Below are positions 1-12,849 of a stretch of DNA of 64,000 bases, piece after piece (position 1 is the stretch's first letter; the number at the start of each line of letters is the position of its first letter). The DNA is from Pinus tabuliformis (lineage: Eukaryota; Streptophyta; Pinopsida; Pinales; Pinaceae), in assembly GCA_031772625.1 (NCBI GenBank), contig CM062812.1, positions 735,665,714 through 735,729,713 of the forward strand, written 5' to 3'. The position numbers and the translations under genes were made by a program. Under the pieces are notes generated by a model. That model did no database searches, was not told the origin of the DNA, and saw only the letters and a list, made by a program, of their open reading frames with translations.

Positions 1-1960
1 TGAAATTGTTAAGGAGACCATACTTTATAATCAAACCATCATGGATAGGGTTTTGAATAAATTCTTCATGCTTCAAATGAACCCATAATAGATTCCTATG
101 TTATGCCGTAGGCGTATCGGTAAATGGAGTCACTACCAAGTTTGACCTCAGTAGGATTACTAAGGACATTTTTACATTTTCGATGTGTCGATGTGAGATT
201 TAATGGGTTTTTTTTGCCATCGTGACTCTCTGGGATGGATTTCTTCGTTTGGCCCTAATTTATGTGCTTGAGGTAAAAGGAATTGTTTTAGGGTGGGAGC
301 AAATTAGTATCTGTGGCACTGAAAAACCATCAATGGAAGTGCTTGGACATTCGAAGGTTGTGATGTCGAGTGGGAAGCTCTCGAAACTGGTTTTTCATAG
401 GAAAATTTGAAGGCATTGTCATCTCTGGTAATCACGCAGAGGAAGTTCGTTTTGTATTCAATCTTATTTCCATAGCATCAAGTTAGTGGCTTCTAAATAC
501 TTCTCTTATTTCTTTTAATGATGTAAAGCTTTGTTGCTAAATTTGTTAGGGTATGATTTTAGTGTTTTTTCCTAGTGTTGAGCTAAAATATGAGTGATCG
601 TGGTTGATAATGTTTGGTAGAATGGAAATTTCAAGGGTTGTGATTTGGATTACAACGGAGTTATGCTTATTAAGCATAGTTATACTTATTAAGCATTTCG
701 TTTTAGGATAAATTCTAATTTTGGTGCTTTTTTTTGGGTAGAATTTCTACTACTCTCTGGAATAATCATATTTCCATTGGGACCATAAATGTTTATTGTT
801 GTGTTTTCTACAAATTTATGTCATTTATTATTTCTTTAACCGTTATTAGTGTTATGAGAATTCCCCTTTTTCCTAAGTAGTTGATATCAACTTTCTCTAT
901 AATACGTATTATGTTAACTATAGTAACACATTTTCGAGAGATGTATATTAATGGGAAAGAAAATGGAAATCAAAGTCTTATTGTTCTTTTATGAATTCCA
1001 ATTTAGGAATAGAGCATGATTTGTCTATTGATAACAAAATTATGGGAAGTATGTATTTTAGTTTGACATTGATTGTAGAGGATTTTAAAAATTTTAATTC
1101 TACAATTCCCATGTTGATGAGATAGATAGGCCAAAAATCTAGCATTTATAGATCATGATTTGATGTTGAAATCATACGTTGGACTTGATCAGACATAAGA
1201 CTAGACTACGATTGCTGGAATTTGATTTGAACAAAAGCTACTAAGCATATAAAAAAGGTACTAAGCTACTAAGCATATAAAATGGTTTCCCTATAGAATG
1301 GTGAAACTAGAAAAGGTATTGCCCATACTACTGCAAGAGTTAGTAGAGGGTTTCCAATGTAACCTATACTAAAGTGTTGCCTTGAGAAATATTCATGGTT
1401 GCTAAGAATGCGCATCTTGACTGTCTACTTTTGATATTATGGAGCCACCTTGGGAATATTTATAAAAGAAACTGTATAAGTAGTCTTGCCCCTATCATCT
1501 CATAACTTGGTTTAATAGGTGGTATTTGAATTAGATGCAGGGAATGTTATCTGCCTCCAAATTATCTGTGATTGGAATTATGTAAAATACTTAATAATGT
1601 TTTTATTTCGATTTATTTATGGAAAATATATGTAGCTATACTAAATATCACAAAAATTTGATCTTCTCTCCATCGTAAGAGACCCTTACTAATAAATCAT
1701 GTATTGGTTCCCTAAATGGAGTGCAACAATAACTTAATCGTTGAATGATTGATCAATGCAATAAGCCATTTGATTCCTAGCCTATCCAATTGTTAACATG
1801 ATAAAAGGGTAGTCCTTTTCAAGAAGGCATGCACCTAATGATATGATTTACCAACCTCAAATTTTACAATGAAACAACGTAGAAATCTCTTATTGGATGC
1901 AATGCTACACTAGGGACTGTAAAATATAACCTGTTTGGAAAACTTGTAGATGAATGTTCT
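1..1960. other. AT-rich flank, no gene
   Basis: No open frame here shows a recognisable domain, and the longest is about 60 codons. The base composition is AT-rich with many homopolymer runs. Two small local repeats are visible. One is a tandem pair at about 661-698, each copy containing a nearly palindromic 15-mer (ATGCTTA, T, TAAGCAT). The other is a repeated 19-mer at 1236-1254 and 1264-1282. I see no coding signal and no transposon termini. Confidence 0.6.
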
Positions 1961-1980
1961 TCTGAATGAATCCCTCTACT

Positions 1981-2130
1981 ATTTGATGGAATGTGAGAGG
2001 GATGATGACCCCAATTCATAATATGCTCATGAGATATGTAATGAAAATATCTAAAAATGATAATGTAATCCTCTAGGAAGCCAAATCGTCACCTTTGATT
2101 CTTGAATTTGGGATGACGATGTTTTAAGTG
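1981..2130 (+). pseudogene. LINE (L1-like) endonuclease N-terminal relic
   Basis: The frame beginning with the TGG at 1987 reads WNVRG, then 24 residues, a TAG stop, and EAKSS. Plant L1-type LINE ORF2 proteins begin their APE endonuclease domain with a W-N-x-R-G block, followed about 25 residues later by a Q-E-x-K block, where the E is catalytic. The order and spacing fit, with the Q codon apparently turned into a stop. Downstream the frame degrades quickly, and no reverse transcriptase or poly-A tail was found in the following few kb. Identification rests on two short blocks, so it is tentative. Confidence 0.45.
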
Positions 2131-2327
2131 AATCCATGGATCCAGGTAGAGGTAGAGATAGATGTGTTTTGGACATGGATTTTCTCTAAGCCATTGAAGG
2201 TTTTTATGTTTAAGAGTATAGATGAATAGATGTCCATGTCTTCAAACCGAGGTTGCAATTTTTTTAGAACTTTTTTGGATGGGCACATGATTCTTTTTCA
2301 TGGTAGTGCATCAAACACTGTTGTGTA

Positions 2328-2371
2328 TGTACATAGGAAAATTTAGTTGAAAACTAGGTTTCCTATGTACA
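2328..2371. repeat. Perfect 13-bp inverted repeat, 18-nt loop
   Basis: TGTACATAGGAAA (2328-2340) is followed 18 bases later by its exact reverse complement (2359-2371). It could fold as a hairpin. It is not next to a recognisable gene or element end, so its role is unknown. Confidence 0.7.
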
Positions 2372-2399
2372 CGCAATGACTCAAGTATGGTGGAAAACA

Positions 2400-5300
2400 A
2401 TTGTAGTATGTCTAGACCATTGTAAATATATTTGATAAGAGTTCAACTTCTTTATTTCACTGTTGAAAAAATGAATTCTTGGTAGTCTCATATGGCATTG
2501 TTTATATTGATTTTCTTGGATTTTAAATCAGTTTGAAATTCAATGCTTTGATGGCCACTAAAACTCCTTAACAATGTATTAGAGCTAAACATAACTAACT
2601 ATTTTTTACTATTTGATGAGCCAAATTGATGTAGAAACTCGTTCATATATATGACTATGAAAAATTAAAAGAACAACACTCATTAAGAATGAATTTTGAT
2701 GCCAAGATTTTTGTTGGAGTTTTGTCGCAATGTTTACACTCATGATTTGCTTATATTGGTTTTTGAAAACAAGTGCTTTGAGATTGATTTCATAAAAAAT
2801 TACCTTTCCATGTCAACATACTCTTTCTTGTCTAAGGGGGTCTATATAGTTTTTCTAAAGCCTTCCCATTTTTTCCTTTGGCCCTTATTGATGACAATGT
2901 TTTGGTGAGGGTGGGAAATGAAGGGAAGCGAAACTCCACAAATGATGCATATATGCAAGAATTTTGTTGCGAATAAACAAGAATGTGTAGGAGTCAATTT
3001 TATTTACAATGGTGGAGTAGGTGAAGAGGGAGTATTATGGTAGCCTTTTCTGCATGAAGGAAAGAGTGAAACAACTAATTTGTATGTTTTAGGGTTTCTG
3101 GCATTAAAAGTTTGATCAAGAGGATATTTGTTAAGAATAAATGGTAGTAAAAGTAATTTTTTATTCAATTATTTTTTGTAATGGGTGGTGAGGGCTAATG
3201 AATGCATTTATTTGGGTTTTCTAGGTGTCTCATTATCCTCAACAAGTTTTTCCCAACTCTTCTTAATGATTTCGGTAGATATCATTATTGTCTAGTTGAT
3301 GGTCTACAACTACATTTGACAACATTTTTGTATGTCTATGATTTTCCTCAAGATATGTTTAAAAGATATTTAGATATGTTTTGGTATCTCCATCTACGTT
3401 TTTTGGAGCAACTTTGTATAGGAGATTTGTGTCATCAGTGTTTGGTAGTTTGTGTTATTATATTCATTTCTTGTTGATATAATAAGTTGGACTCTTAGAT
3501 ATTTATTTTTGGTAAATTTGTAGATCCTCATTTTAATTGTAATTATTCTACCAGAATCTATTGGCTTACATTTCCCCTGCCAGGCTATCAGGAAGTTAAA
3601 ACATGAAATTCTAGGCTTTGTCTCTTTGCTTTGATTGTTTTTTTGGATGTGGATGCAATGACCTTGCCATTATTGGTGTGTAGAGGATTACAAATTTTTG
3701 AAGTATAATAAATTTATTGAAAAATAAGTCTGGTTAAAAAATAATGTATAAATTTGTGTGATTAAATTTATAATGTTAGAACAAAAAATAAAAACTTAGT
3801 GTGAATGTATATCTAATAGTCACACAATTAGTTGTATTTTGTTATTTGTGTTGGTTAGGAAGGTGGGTCTACCCACGAGTTTTGAACCTATGACCTTATG
3901 ATTTTTAATTCTGATTAAGTTCATCAATGTGTAAAAATGCACCAATACGAGGGTTGTCGAATACATTTATCTATCTTTTTGTACTTTTGAGCTGTGATTC
4001 ATGGTTTATTTTTAGACAGTACTTTGATAAATATAGAAGCATGTTTTAGTGATTAATATATGTCCTTGAATTATTAGATACTTTAATGAGAGAGAGCATT
4101 GTGAAGAATTAAAATATAGATTCTAATTATTCTGTAAATCATTTTGTGAAAATGAAAAACACAATGTGATATATAAATCCTGTGTTGGTGATTAACATCA
4201 CCAAAATATTAAGGAGGCCTTAACAACACACCTAATCATTGACTATTCAAAACCCTATGGGCCACACCATTAGTTGTTATTGTATAGTTTAATTGATTTT
4301 CAATTCTAATGAAGTTCATAAATGTATAAAAATGAATGAGTCAAGGGGTTGTCAAGTATATTGATCTATCTCTCTAATATTTCGATCCAGGATGCAAGAT
4401 AATCACGTATGTCTCTCTTCAAGTTTTGTCTACTTAGGGAAGCAAAATAAAGGTTGAGATCCACACCACTTTAGATATCAGGTTGGTGAGACCTTTGGTC
4501 TACTCTTCACCCTTGCTTCCAGCCCTTCCCCCTCCTCCCACAAAACCATTAGTGTCTGGATTGACCTCCACTATACTTTTTAGGATTTCTTGTGCTAGAT
4601 CCAATTATAAGCACCATATACATTACCAAATCTTGGTCCCAATGCGAAACTCATTTTGTAGAGTGTAGTACTCTATATGTTTTCTCAAGAGACTACTCTT
4701 CAATTATGAGATTATTTGGTTGACCTTGGATTCTATGAGCAGTGGATCTCTTAAATCCTACGCTACTACCAAGATTACATATCCTTTCTTCCTCGACCTC
4801 ATATATTCTCGAAGGGACATTATTAGTTAGTGTATTGACCCCTTTACAATGATTGATGATTTTGTTGAGGAGCCTGTTTCTATTTCTCCTTACTTAACAT
4901 TATTAATATAGTCTCTTAATTATTCCCCCCTAACCATATAGCTTTATGAAAATTTACCGAAAGTTCTTACATAAAGGCTTAACCATATAATCCTTTTGAT
5001 TTAGGAATAAAAATTAACATTGTAGGAAAGGATGTGATATTCAAACCAGATTATAAGAATCTAGACGAATACCAAGTTATCATATAATGACCTAGAGAAA
5101 CATCCCATGACTCAAATAAGGCTAAGAAAGAGCTATAGTCAAGAAAAAATTACTCTGGTTCTGAACACTAATGAAGAAGTTAGTGATGACAAATATATCA
5201 AGGAATGATCATATTCTAAAATTGATTAAGGAATCAAGAACAAAGTTAGTGGGGAAAGACCTCCAATTACCAAGAAAATACAAAAGTACTATTTGGAGGT

Positions 5301-6495
5301 ATTGAAAGATCCAAATCCACTAGTATGACATAAACATATTTAGGAAAGTAGATAGCTAATAAGACTATAATAATCAGATTGACAATAGTTAGACATAACC
5401 TTGATGGCTACAATTGAGGATAGAAATGGGAAAGAAAAATAAATAGTTAGTGGAACATAATGTTTAGGGATGGTTAAGTTAATATTAAACTTGAAAAGGT
5501 TGAATCCTAGCCCCTCCACTATGTTTTAGCTCACAAAAAAACCAAAGTTCCATTCAAGGACCTAACCAAATTTTGGAACAAATTTTGAATTCAAAAATAT
5601 TTTTCTGTGAAATTATAGGTTGATAATTTGTCTTGGTTCTAGATTATGTCCTATGAAAAAGATATTTTGGGGGAAGTAATATAGAAAAACCTACAAGTTC
5701 TTGGGCATTCTCCATGGTTGTGCGCCCTTGAAATGTTGGGTACATTCTAGTGCATCCAATTGATGTTGTCCATATCAAATGGTTTTAGACTTCCAATAAC
5801 ATGAATTGGGGATGTGGTGACATTTTTGTTTGGGGGACAAAGCTCTAGAGGGAATGCGAACTTGATTAAATTGGCTACAAAATTACCTATTACGATTCCT
5901 AACTTTTATTTCATTCTTGAAAGCATAGTAAATTTATTTGTTCACTTGATTTTGGCTCTTCTTCTAGAGATCCTAGATGTCATACTTTTGCTCAGGTTTA
6001 GTTTCCCTTCTTTAAGGGGTTTTATTTGTGGTGCTTGATTAATCACGGGGGAGGCAAAGGGGGAGGATTGCATTTGAATATGCTGGTTAACTTTTTATGT
6101 AGGCATATAGGTTAGCGAACATGGATTAATTAGCTTGGATTGGGATATTCCTCTAATATTGTGTTAAATTTCTGCAATATGCAATAAAATTTAGTTTGAT
6201 CGATTGGGAACGATGTTGTTTTATTAGTGATGGTCCATTTATATTTTTCATGTGTTTTATTATCTGGAATTTATACTTCTCTATTTGATCTCTAGCAAGT
6301 TTCCACTAAATTGACAATTATTGATCTTATGCCCCATAATTTAGAAGTAGAAACTTAAATTAGGAAAGTTAACCTATATTATTCTTTCTATGAAATTGGG
6401 TTCTCGATATTGGAAGTTGATAAACAATTTTATGTTTTGTTAGGTATTTATTGCATAGAGGTTGAATTTTTGGGCTGAGCCATTTGTTTGAAATA
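2400..6495. other. AT-rich non-coding flank
   Basis: Short open frames (for example 2696-2908, 3202-3477 and 5814-6038) have hydrophobic, low-complexity translations typical of random AT-rich DNA and show no domain. Apart from the direct repeat listed separately, I see no element termini, RNA gene or coding gene here. Confidence 0.55.
3899..4371 (+). repeat. Dispersed direct repeat, two ~78-bp copies
   Basis: The segment at 3899-3976 (TGATTTTTAATTCTGATTAA and on) reappears diverged at 4294-4371 (TGATTTTCAATTCTAATGAA and on). Both copies end in a GGGTTGTC...ATCTATC block. The copies are about 395 bp apart. Just upstream of the first copy, at about 3866-3896, the string GAGTTTTGAACCTATGACC resembles a decayed reverse-complement tRNA B-box. 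A SINE or tRNA-derived relic is therefore possible but unproven. Confidence 0.5.
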
Positions 6496-8540
6496 TGTTG
6501 TCATTGATGACAAAGTAAAAATAATTGATGATGTTTCCATTGATGGAAAATTCAAAGAATTGATGGCCAAGGTAAAGAATATGTTGTCAAGGATATGCTC
6601 ATATGTATCAAGTAATTGATTTCATGTTTTGATGAGTTTTTACTCTCAAAGGTAATGCAATGGTGAAGTAGATAAGACTGCAAGAACAAGGAAGATTAGA
6701 TCATGTATGCAAGGCTCAAAAATTTCCAAGCATATTGGTGAACAATAATGGTGGAGCTCATTGGTGAAGGTGTCGGATATTTGGAGCCAATTCCAACTCA
6801 CAAGATCATCTTAATTGCTTTTGGAACCCAATGAAATGGATAGATCTCTAAAATATGTTTCGTTAATGTATGTGGATGTGTGAAAATGGCCTCTTGGATC
6901 ATAATTTAGGACCAGTCAAATTGATGAACCCCAAAGTCAAAGTTTCAAAGGTAAAGTTGTTGGAGGACCTTTTGGTGCATAGTAAAGTTTGGCACACATC
7001 TAAATGAAACAGGATCATTTAGCAAAGTGGCTAGATAGCAACCAGGAAAATGTGGTACTATGAACAACAATGAAAGAAGAGAAATATTATTGGCCCAACA
7101 GTGGACCCTATCAACACATCAGCCCAACGGAAGTACGCTTGCAAGGATTCCTTGGATGAAATTTAATCAGAGCATCAACACAACACCGAGGATGATATTA
7201 GCATGGGGTAGGTGGTATAGAAAAAACACGTGGAAACAGTATCTTATTTTCCACATTTTAGATCAGGACATCCTCACCATACAACTAAGCCTACAAATAA
7301 TTTCCCAAAAGAATTAAAGGTGCACACAAAGGATAGTTCCAGGGATGACACAAGCCAGGGATAACAACATTCCGATGGGACTAAACCCAAAAGTGCATAG
7401 GCATGCATAAAATTTTGAATGCCAGGGGTGAGTTGGAGCTAGGACAACATAATGAAGAAGAAGCCAAATGAATTACAACCAGGAAAATATTGAATTCAAG
7501 GGTAATGTTAAGATATGGCTAGGGCTCAAATAATATATAACAAAGGAATTCAATGAAAAAGCAAAAGGCCTAGACCATTTTTCTCTCTCCTCTCTAATCG
7601 GTGCGTGGAAAATTTTTGTTGGACAGGGTAGACAACTTGGAAAACATAGGTGGATGATGACATCAACCTGACGTGGCCCAATGAGAGGTGGACACATGCT
7701 AGGTGTTTTTTGGCATTTCAAGTACCCTATTGGTCCAAATCTTAGTGACATGTGTCACCTATCAGATGGCACCACATGGTGAATATGACGTGAAAATCAT
7801 GCCAACCGTGAAGGTCAACCTCAGAAGCCTTGAGAAATGCACAACGCAGCTTCTTTAGGGTGATTAGGTGTCAGCTTGACACAATAGTTTCCATAGCCAA
7901 CTCAACCCAACTACTAGTGTATTGGTTTGTAGGAGTAGCGAGTATACCCACTGTAAAAATCCAACCCCCAAGGTAAATATGAGAGGCAAAATAAAAGGCA
8001 CAGGCAAAAAGTTGTGGGCTAACAGTGTTGGAGACTGACTATAGTAGACAATTTGGCAGCGATCACCAACGAGAGAAGAATGGAAAGGAGGGCCCACAAG
8101 ACACGTAATCCTGTAGGTTAGAACCTGACATGAAATCGAATGTGCACAAAGGTTTATTGTCATGATTTGTGGAAAGTGAAAGAGATGGGAGATAGAGATA
8201 TTTCTAAAGTTTAACATTCTGTAAACTAATGAAGAGATCTCCCAAGTAATAGTTTTGTGGTGGTTTTATATGTTGATCAACTGTGATTCCCTAAACTAAT
8301 TGCAATATAAAAGCACTTCATGCATGGTTTAATAAAGTCTTAGCACCTTATTCATATGCAGGTCAGTAGTTGTTAAAGTGATGAAGAGCCATCTGAATAT
8401 CAACTATTATGTAAAGCCCTTGGGGCCATAATGCAAAGGAGTTAATGGAATAATTATATGCAGCAATGTTTTATAAAGTGCCTTGAAGCACACAACTATA
8501 TATACAATTGGAAACACTTTGGAGTTAATGACAGTATATA

Positions 8541-8562
8541 TGTGTGTGTGTGTGTGTGTGTG
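8541..8562. repeat. (TG)11 microsatellite
   Basis: Eleven uninterrupted TG dinucleotides preceded by TATATA. The tract lies inside the presumed C2 LTR. Confidence 0.95.
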
Positions 8563-9266
8563 GGAGCATGTTTTAAATAAGGCACTTGGGCCATGATAAA
8601 AGGACTTGTATGAATGAGTCAACAACTTGAACTTTGGAGGTTAGGCCAAACATAAGAGAACATAATTAAAATATCTATAATTAGGATGAATATATCAGTG
8701 TCATTGTATTTGGTAGCATGTAAAATTTAAGAGTTAGTTTAAGCAGAAATAATAAGTATAGATATTTTCCAGAAATAGAAAAGCCCAGCTAAATCCTCTA
8801 ACAAATTCCAGAACAACAAATTTGAGTAGTTTAACTCAGAATATCTTGAAGTTGGAGGTGAGGAGTAAAGATTACATGGAGAACATGCTGATAAGATTTA
8901 TTTGACCAAGACAAAGGAAAAAATAAAAACTCCATGCAAAGATGAAAGAAAAAGTTATCAAAAGATTGAATCCAAAAATATCATTCCAGAATTCTTTAAA
9001 AGCAGAATTCAAGCCACCGAGTAAGTTGTTGTTGGTGCAACAAGATGTATAATGTTGTATTGCATCAAAGGTGAATTAAAGACAAATATTAGTGTCTGAG
9101 AGGTGTTGGAAAAGGTAAAGAACAAATTGGCGATTGGTGATTAATGATGATGGCATAGTTGGTGATTTGTTTAGTAATCAGAGATTGTTGAAGGTGTTTG
9201 TAAGGTGGTTTCAGTGAGAAATTGAAATTATGAAAATTATTTGTTTATGAAAGAGGTGTTCTATTA

Positions 9267-9271
9267 GTTCT
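9267..9271. other. Left target-site duplication of G1 (GTTCT)
   Basis: GTTCT here is repeated exactly at 24035-24039, directly outside the other terminus of G1. A 5-bp duplication is normal for LTR retrotransposon integration and fixes both element ends. Confidence 0.9.
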
Positions 9272-11245
9272 TGATGAGGCCCATCAATATGTACATGATA
9301 AGGGTCATAATTCCATCCTCCAACTTCATAACGATCTCTTTCTCACATTTATTTACAATTGTTGTTATATTATAATTAGTTAGAGGTGTAAAATATGTTT
9401 TGCTATGTCATGTGGCCTAATATGGTTTAAATGCAGGAAATGGAGAATTTTTTAGATGACTTCAATACAGGATCTTAGAGTAGACAATAGGGAGAGATTA
9501 TAGGACATTTTCCACCTCCTTAACTCACTCAATCAACCAAAATCACCATACTCTCTCTCATCAGTTCAAGGTCATTGGTAGCCACCCAAGTGCGGTTAAA
9601 GAAGATATAGATCCACCCTTCTCGAGTTTTTGGAGAAAAACATTCCTCTTTTCTACGGAGTTGTTAGTAGCTACCCTCTTGCATAAATAAACATGCGAAA
9701 GGGCTCATTATGAATCAAACTTTGTTATCAGCTAAGAAGGTATTGAGCTCAAGCACTTGATACTATTATTTTTTACTAGTTATGTGATGTGTTTGACATT
9801 GATGCAATGATAATGAGAAGTTTCTTATTGATCCATCAATGAGTTAGTTCTAGAGGGTTGAGGCGCTTAAGTTTGGCCCCAACCCTAGTGGCTTAGGTCC
9901 CTCTTATGTATTGGTATTTCTTTTTATATTAGAATTTTTATTATTTCTCTGCATTTCATTAGAACATAACCCCTCAAAATTCTTATGATTGCAACCTCTA
10001 TCTCATCTCTCTCATGGGAGAATGAATGGAAGAATCTACAATCATAGTCCAAAAATGATATGTTTATGATTTCTTGAAATAAGTTCTATGTTAGTCATAT
10101 TTTTTTGCATATGTTTGTTCTAGCTTAGAGTTGGATTTATTGACTAGATTAGAGTTTTTCGCATAGATTACATGGTATTTAAATTCAACTCATCTTTTCC
10201 ACCATTGGTTATTTTATTTTCTCAATAATAAAAGAGTATGTTCATTTGATGCTGCAAGTTTGTTTAGATCTATAGGCGAGAGGCGTTTCACCATATCCAT
10301 CCAGGACTTCTTCACGCTCTTTGATGAATCTCAAAATTTTGTTCTTGAGCTCATTTCCTTAGGTCAAGGTGAGTAACCCTCTTATTTAAAAACAAGCCTT
10401 CCTAAGGTGTTGAGCTTTGCTATGAGTGTTGGACACCTTTTATCAATCTACCACAACATCCATCCACCTTTCCATCCCTTTATATCATCATTCCTACCTC
10501 CTAAACATTCTCGGCAGCCTTCCTGAAGCATTACAGGCCTTCTTGTAGCAATATAGGTCACTTGTAGCAACTTCCTATAACATGCCTCTAGCAGCTTGTT
10601 TCACCCTTTTTTTCGACTAGTGATTCAAGTTTGACTTATTTTAGGATAAGGTTGACCCCTAACTACAACTCCATGATCAACAGAAGCACCTACACTGTTC
10701 CAACTATCCTTTTCATTCATTGCAAGATATAATAACATGTTTGTTTATAAAAGATTTAGCACAAATAGAACATTGATTTATATGATAGTATGAAATAGAT
10801 AAATGTTGCATGAAATATTGAGTTATGATTTCATAGGGTACTTTCATGTTTGCAATTGGATTGGGTAGCTAGATGGTTGATTATAAAATAGTGTAGTTCC
10901 CTTTCTGCAAGTAGTGTGGCTGTTTTTTCTTTGATGAATCGATTCAGTAGCATGTACAAGTTAATAAAATCTACAGGTTGAGGTTTAAAAATAACTTTCC
11001 TTTTTGTCATTAGAGCTAGCTTTTGAATTGCACCTTTAATAGTTAATTCCATTCTAATTCAGTAGCAAGAATGGTCTTGGAGCACTATTGATCAAATTTA
11101 CTAGTTGAGGGTGGCATGAGTAGAATCCTGTCTATTGTGTATATAGCACTATCACCTCAAAGTTTGTACAATCCCTAGGTTGATAAATAAAGTTTAGGGG
11201 CCCTTGGGAGTTACAACACTCTTGGTGCAATACCAGGGCTCACCA
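9272..11245 (+). repeat. G1 5' LTR
   Basis: Starts TGATGAGGCC and ends GGGCTCACCA. It aligns throughout with 21792-24034 once a 274-bp insertion in that copy is removed (1974 versus 1969 bp). A decayed TATA box reads CATAAATA at 9682-9689, where the 3' copy keeps TATAAATA. CTTGTAGCA/CCTGTAG-like motifs cluster at 10510-10600. Confidence 0.9.
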
Positions 11246-11250
11246 CTTTT

Positions 11251-11268
11251 TTGCACCATTGTCAAGGA
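11251..11268 (+). other. G1 primer-binding site, tRNA-Asp type, decayed
   Basis: The 18-mer TTGCACCATTGTCAAGGA lies 5 bases after the LTR. The site complementary to the 3' end of plant tRNA-Asp is TGGCGCCGTTGCCGGGGA. Twelve of 18 positions match, and five of the six changes are G-to-A or C-to-T transitions, as expected from deamination of methylated cytosines. Confidence 0.75.
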
Positions 11269-11364
11269 GGTGTCTAGGTAGATGTTATTTTTGCTTAAGA
11301 ATTATTTTCTCTTTTACATTTAGTTTTGAAAAAATCAAATAAATGAGAAAAAAAAAATTATTTC

Positions 11365-12840
11365 ATGCCTCGTAGGTATAGAGATACTCAAGGAAAATTC
11401 TTACCAAACACCCCCACACCCTCAAACAGTCAACCTTCACTCTTCTTTGTTGACTGTCAACTTCCCTCTCTAACTACAAGGGGGTTAGAAGACCCTTTAA
11501 GTGAACAACCTAAGATCTTTGAAGAACCTACTGGGGAAGAAGAAGAACCATTTTAACCTACCAAAAACATGTCTAAAAACAGGAAAAATGTGGTTTTTCC
11601 TATCAGAGAGACTAATGGAGAGGCTATAATGAAGAATATAAGCCCTACTTCCCTTCCACACGTCCATGCTTTAACCTCTCAGGATCATGGTACTTTAACG
11701 TTTGAATTTTTTGTTGTATGTAGGACCTATGACTATGCCTCTGATGATGATAAGTTGAAGATATTTCCATCTACCCTTAAATATGCATCCTTGCTCTGGC
11801 TTATGGGTCTGCATGGGGATAGCATCACCAACTGGGCTCAAATGCAATAAGCCTTTAATAAAAAGTACATGGACTATTGTAGGTCCAAATAAATGAGAAA
11901 ATATTTAGAATGACTATAGGACCTTATGAATCCCTAGAGGATTATGAGGAAAGATTTCAACTAAGTTATAGGAGGGCTAGATGCTGCCTTCAACTTGAAT
12001 CACTCAAGCTAGTTTTTCTCCTAGGGATCAGGGAGGATCTACTGGAAACCCTTAACATGTTGTCTTTGGGACACATCTATCAATTATCCTATGATGACAT
12101 CAAAAAAGTGTTCAAAAATAACTCTAGAGCAGCTAGGAAGAAGGGTAGCGCTAGTCAAACCTTTGCCAGTTCCTCTCCTTCCACATCATCCATCAAGAAT
12201 GAGATTGGGAACATGTTGGATGACTTTAAAAGAGAAATGTTGTGTACCTTTTCTTTTTATATGGGTACCATGAAGATCATGAGGAGACAAGAGGAAGTAG
12301 AGAGGGCCCTAGCTATTTTCTGCCCTAAATGCACTATAAGGTATCCCAGAAATGAATGCCCATTAAAGGTCATACACGTCTACTTAGTCGGTGAGGAAAA
12401 ACATGCCATGAGGAAATTTCCTTCTTTTTCTAGTTTAAAAGTTGTATACCAAGGGAGAGAAGGTGGGGTTGAGCAACTCTGCTTTATAAATCAAAGGATG
12501 TCTCAAGGAGCTCAACCATACCAGAAGGGCATGTAAGGTGCATCTTACTCTTATAACCATCCTAATAAGAATGTAACCTTACCACCATGGCACTCCTCCA
12601 CTCATCCATCATGGTACATACCTCCTTCTTGGCCTTATGCTCCTCAATATTCTCCCCAACCAGCCAATCAACCATTTCATCCATATGTTTTTTGACATCC
12701 TCCATGGAATAACCTATCAGAAGGGTGGAGGCCTCAATGTAACCAACCTTCTGCCTCACTACCTCCACCTCCATCTCAAACACAACTGACTCCACCTATT
12801 CCACCCAAGCAACCTCAGAGTCCCGCTAAACCAAATCTAA
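11365..12840 (+). pseudogene. G1 gag (capsid, broken)
   Basis: Gag forms the capsid-like shell that packages element RNA. The first ATG (11365) begins MPRRYRDTQGKF, matching the start of G2 gag (MPRRNRD). The capsid core follows (SLPHVHALTSQD, RTYDYASDDDKL, FPSTLKYASLLWLMGL), then after a frameshift near 11850-11910 the second half (ESLEDYEERFQLSYRRARC, GHIYQLSYDDI). A CPKC..R.P..ECP block near 12331-12363 looks like a reduced zinc knuckle. A proline-rich tail at 12540-12840 includes QPANQPFHP-like text and carries stops. Domain order and residues match G2 gag closely. Confidence 0.85.
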
Positions 12841-12849
12841 ACTCAAATA

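Larger units (their letters stand above)
6496..9271 (+). mobile_element. C2: left part of SIRE-like Ty1/copia 5' LTR
   Basis: The segment begins TGTTGTCATTGATGACAAAG, a start typical of long copia (SIRE/Maximus-type) LTRs. It runs into the GTTCT target site at which element G1 inserted, and resumes after G1 at 24035 up to the primer-binding site at 24449. Spliced across G1, the LTR would be about 3.2 kb, long for copia, so it may hide smaller insertions. It contains a TG microsatellite and no domain-bearing ORF. The right part and the adjoining gag support the assignment, while the left boundary is a guess from the terminal motif alone. Confidence 0.4.

Noticed and set aside
7473..8217. Two minus-strand open frames (92 and 117 codons) in the C2 LTR area
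   Set aside because: No domain, no homologous frame nearby, low-complexity translation; they lie in what is probably LTR.
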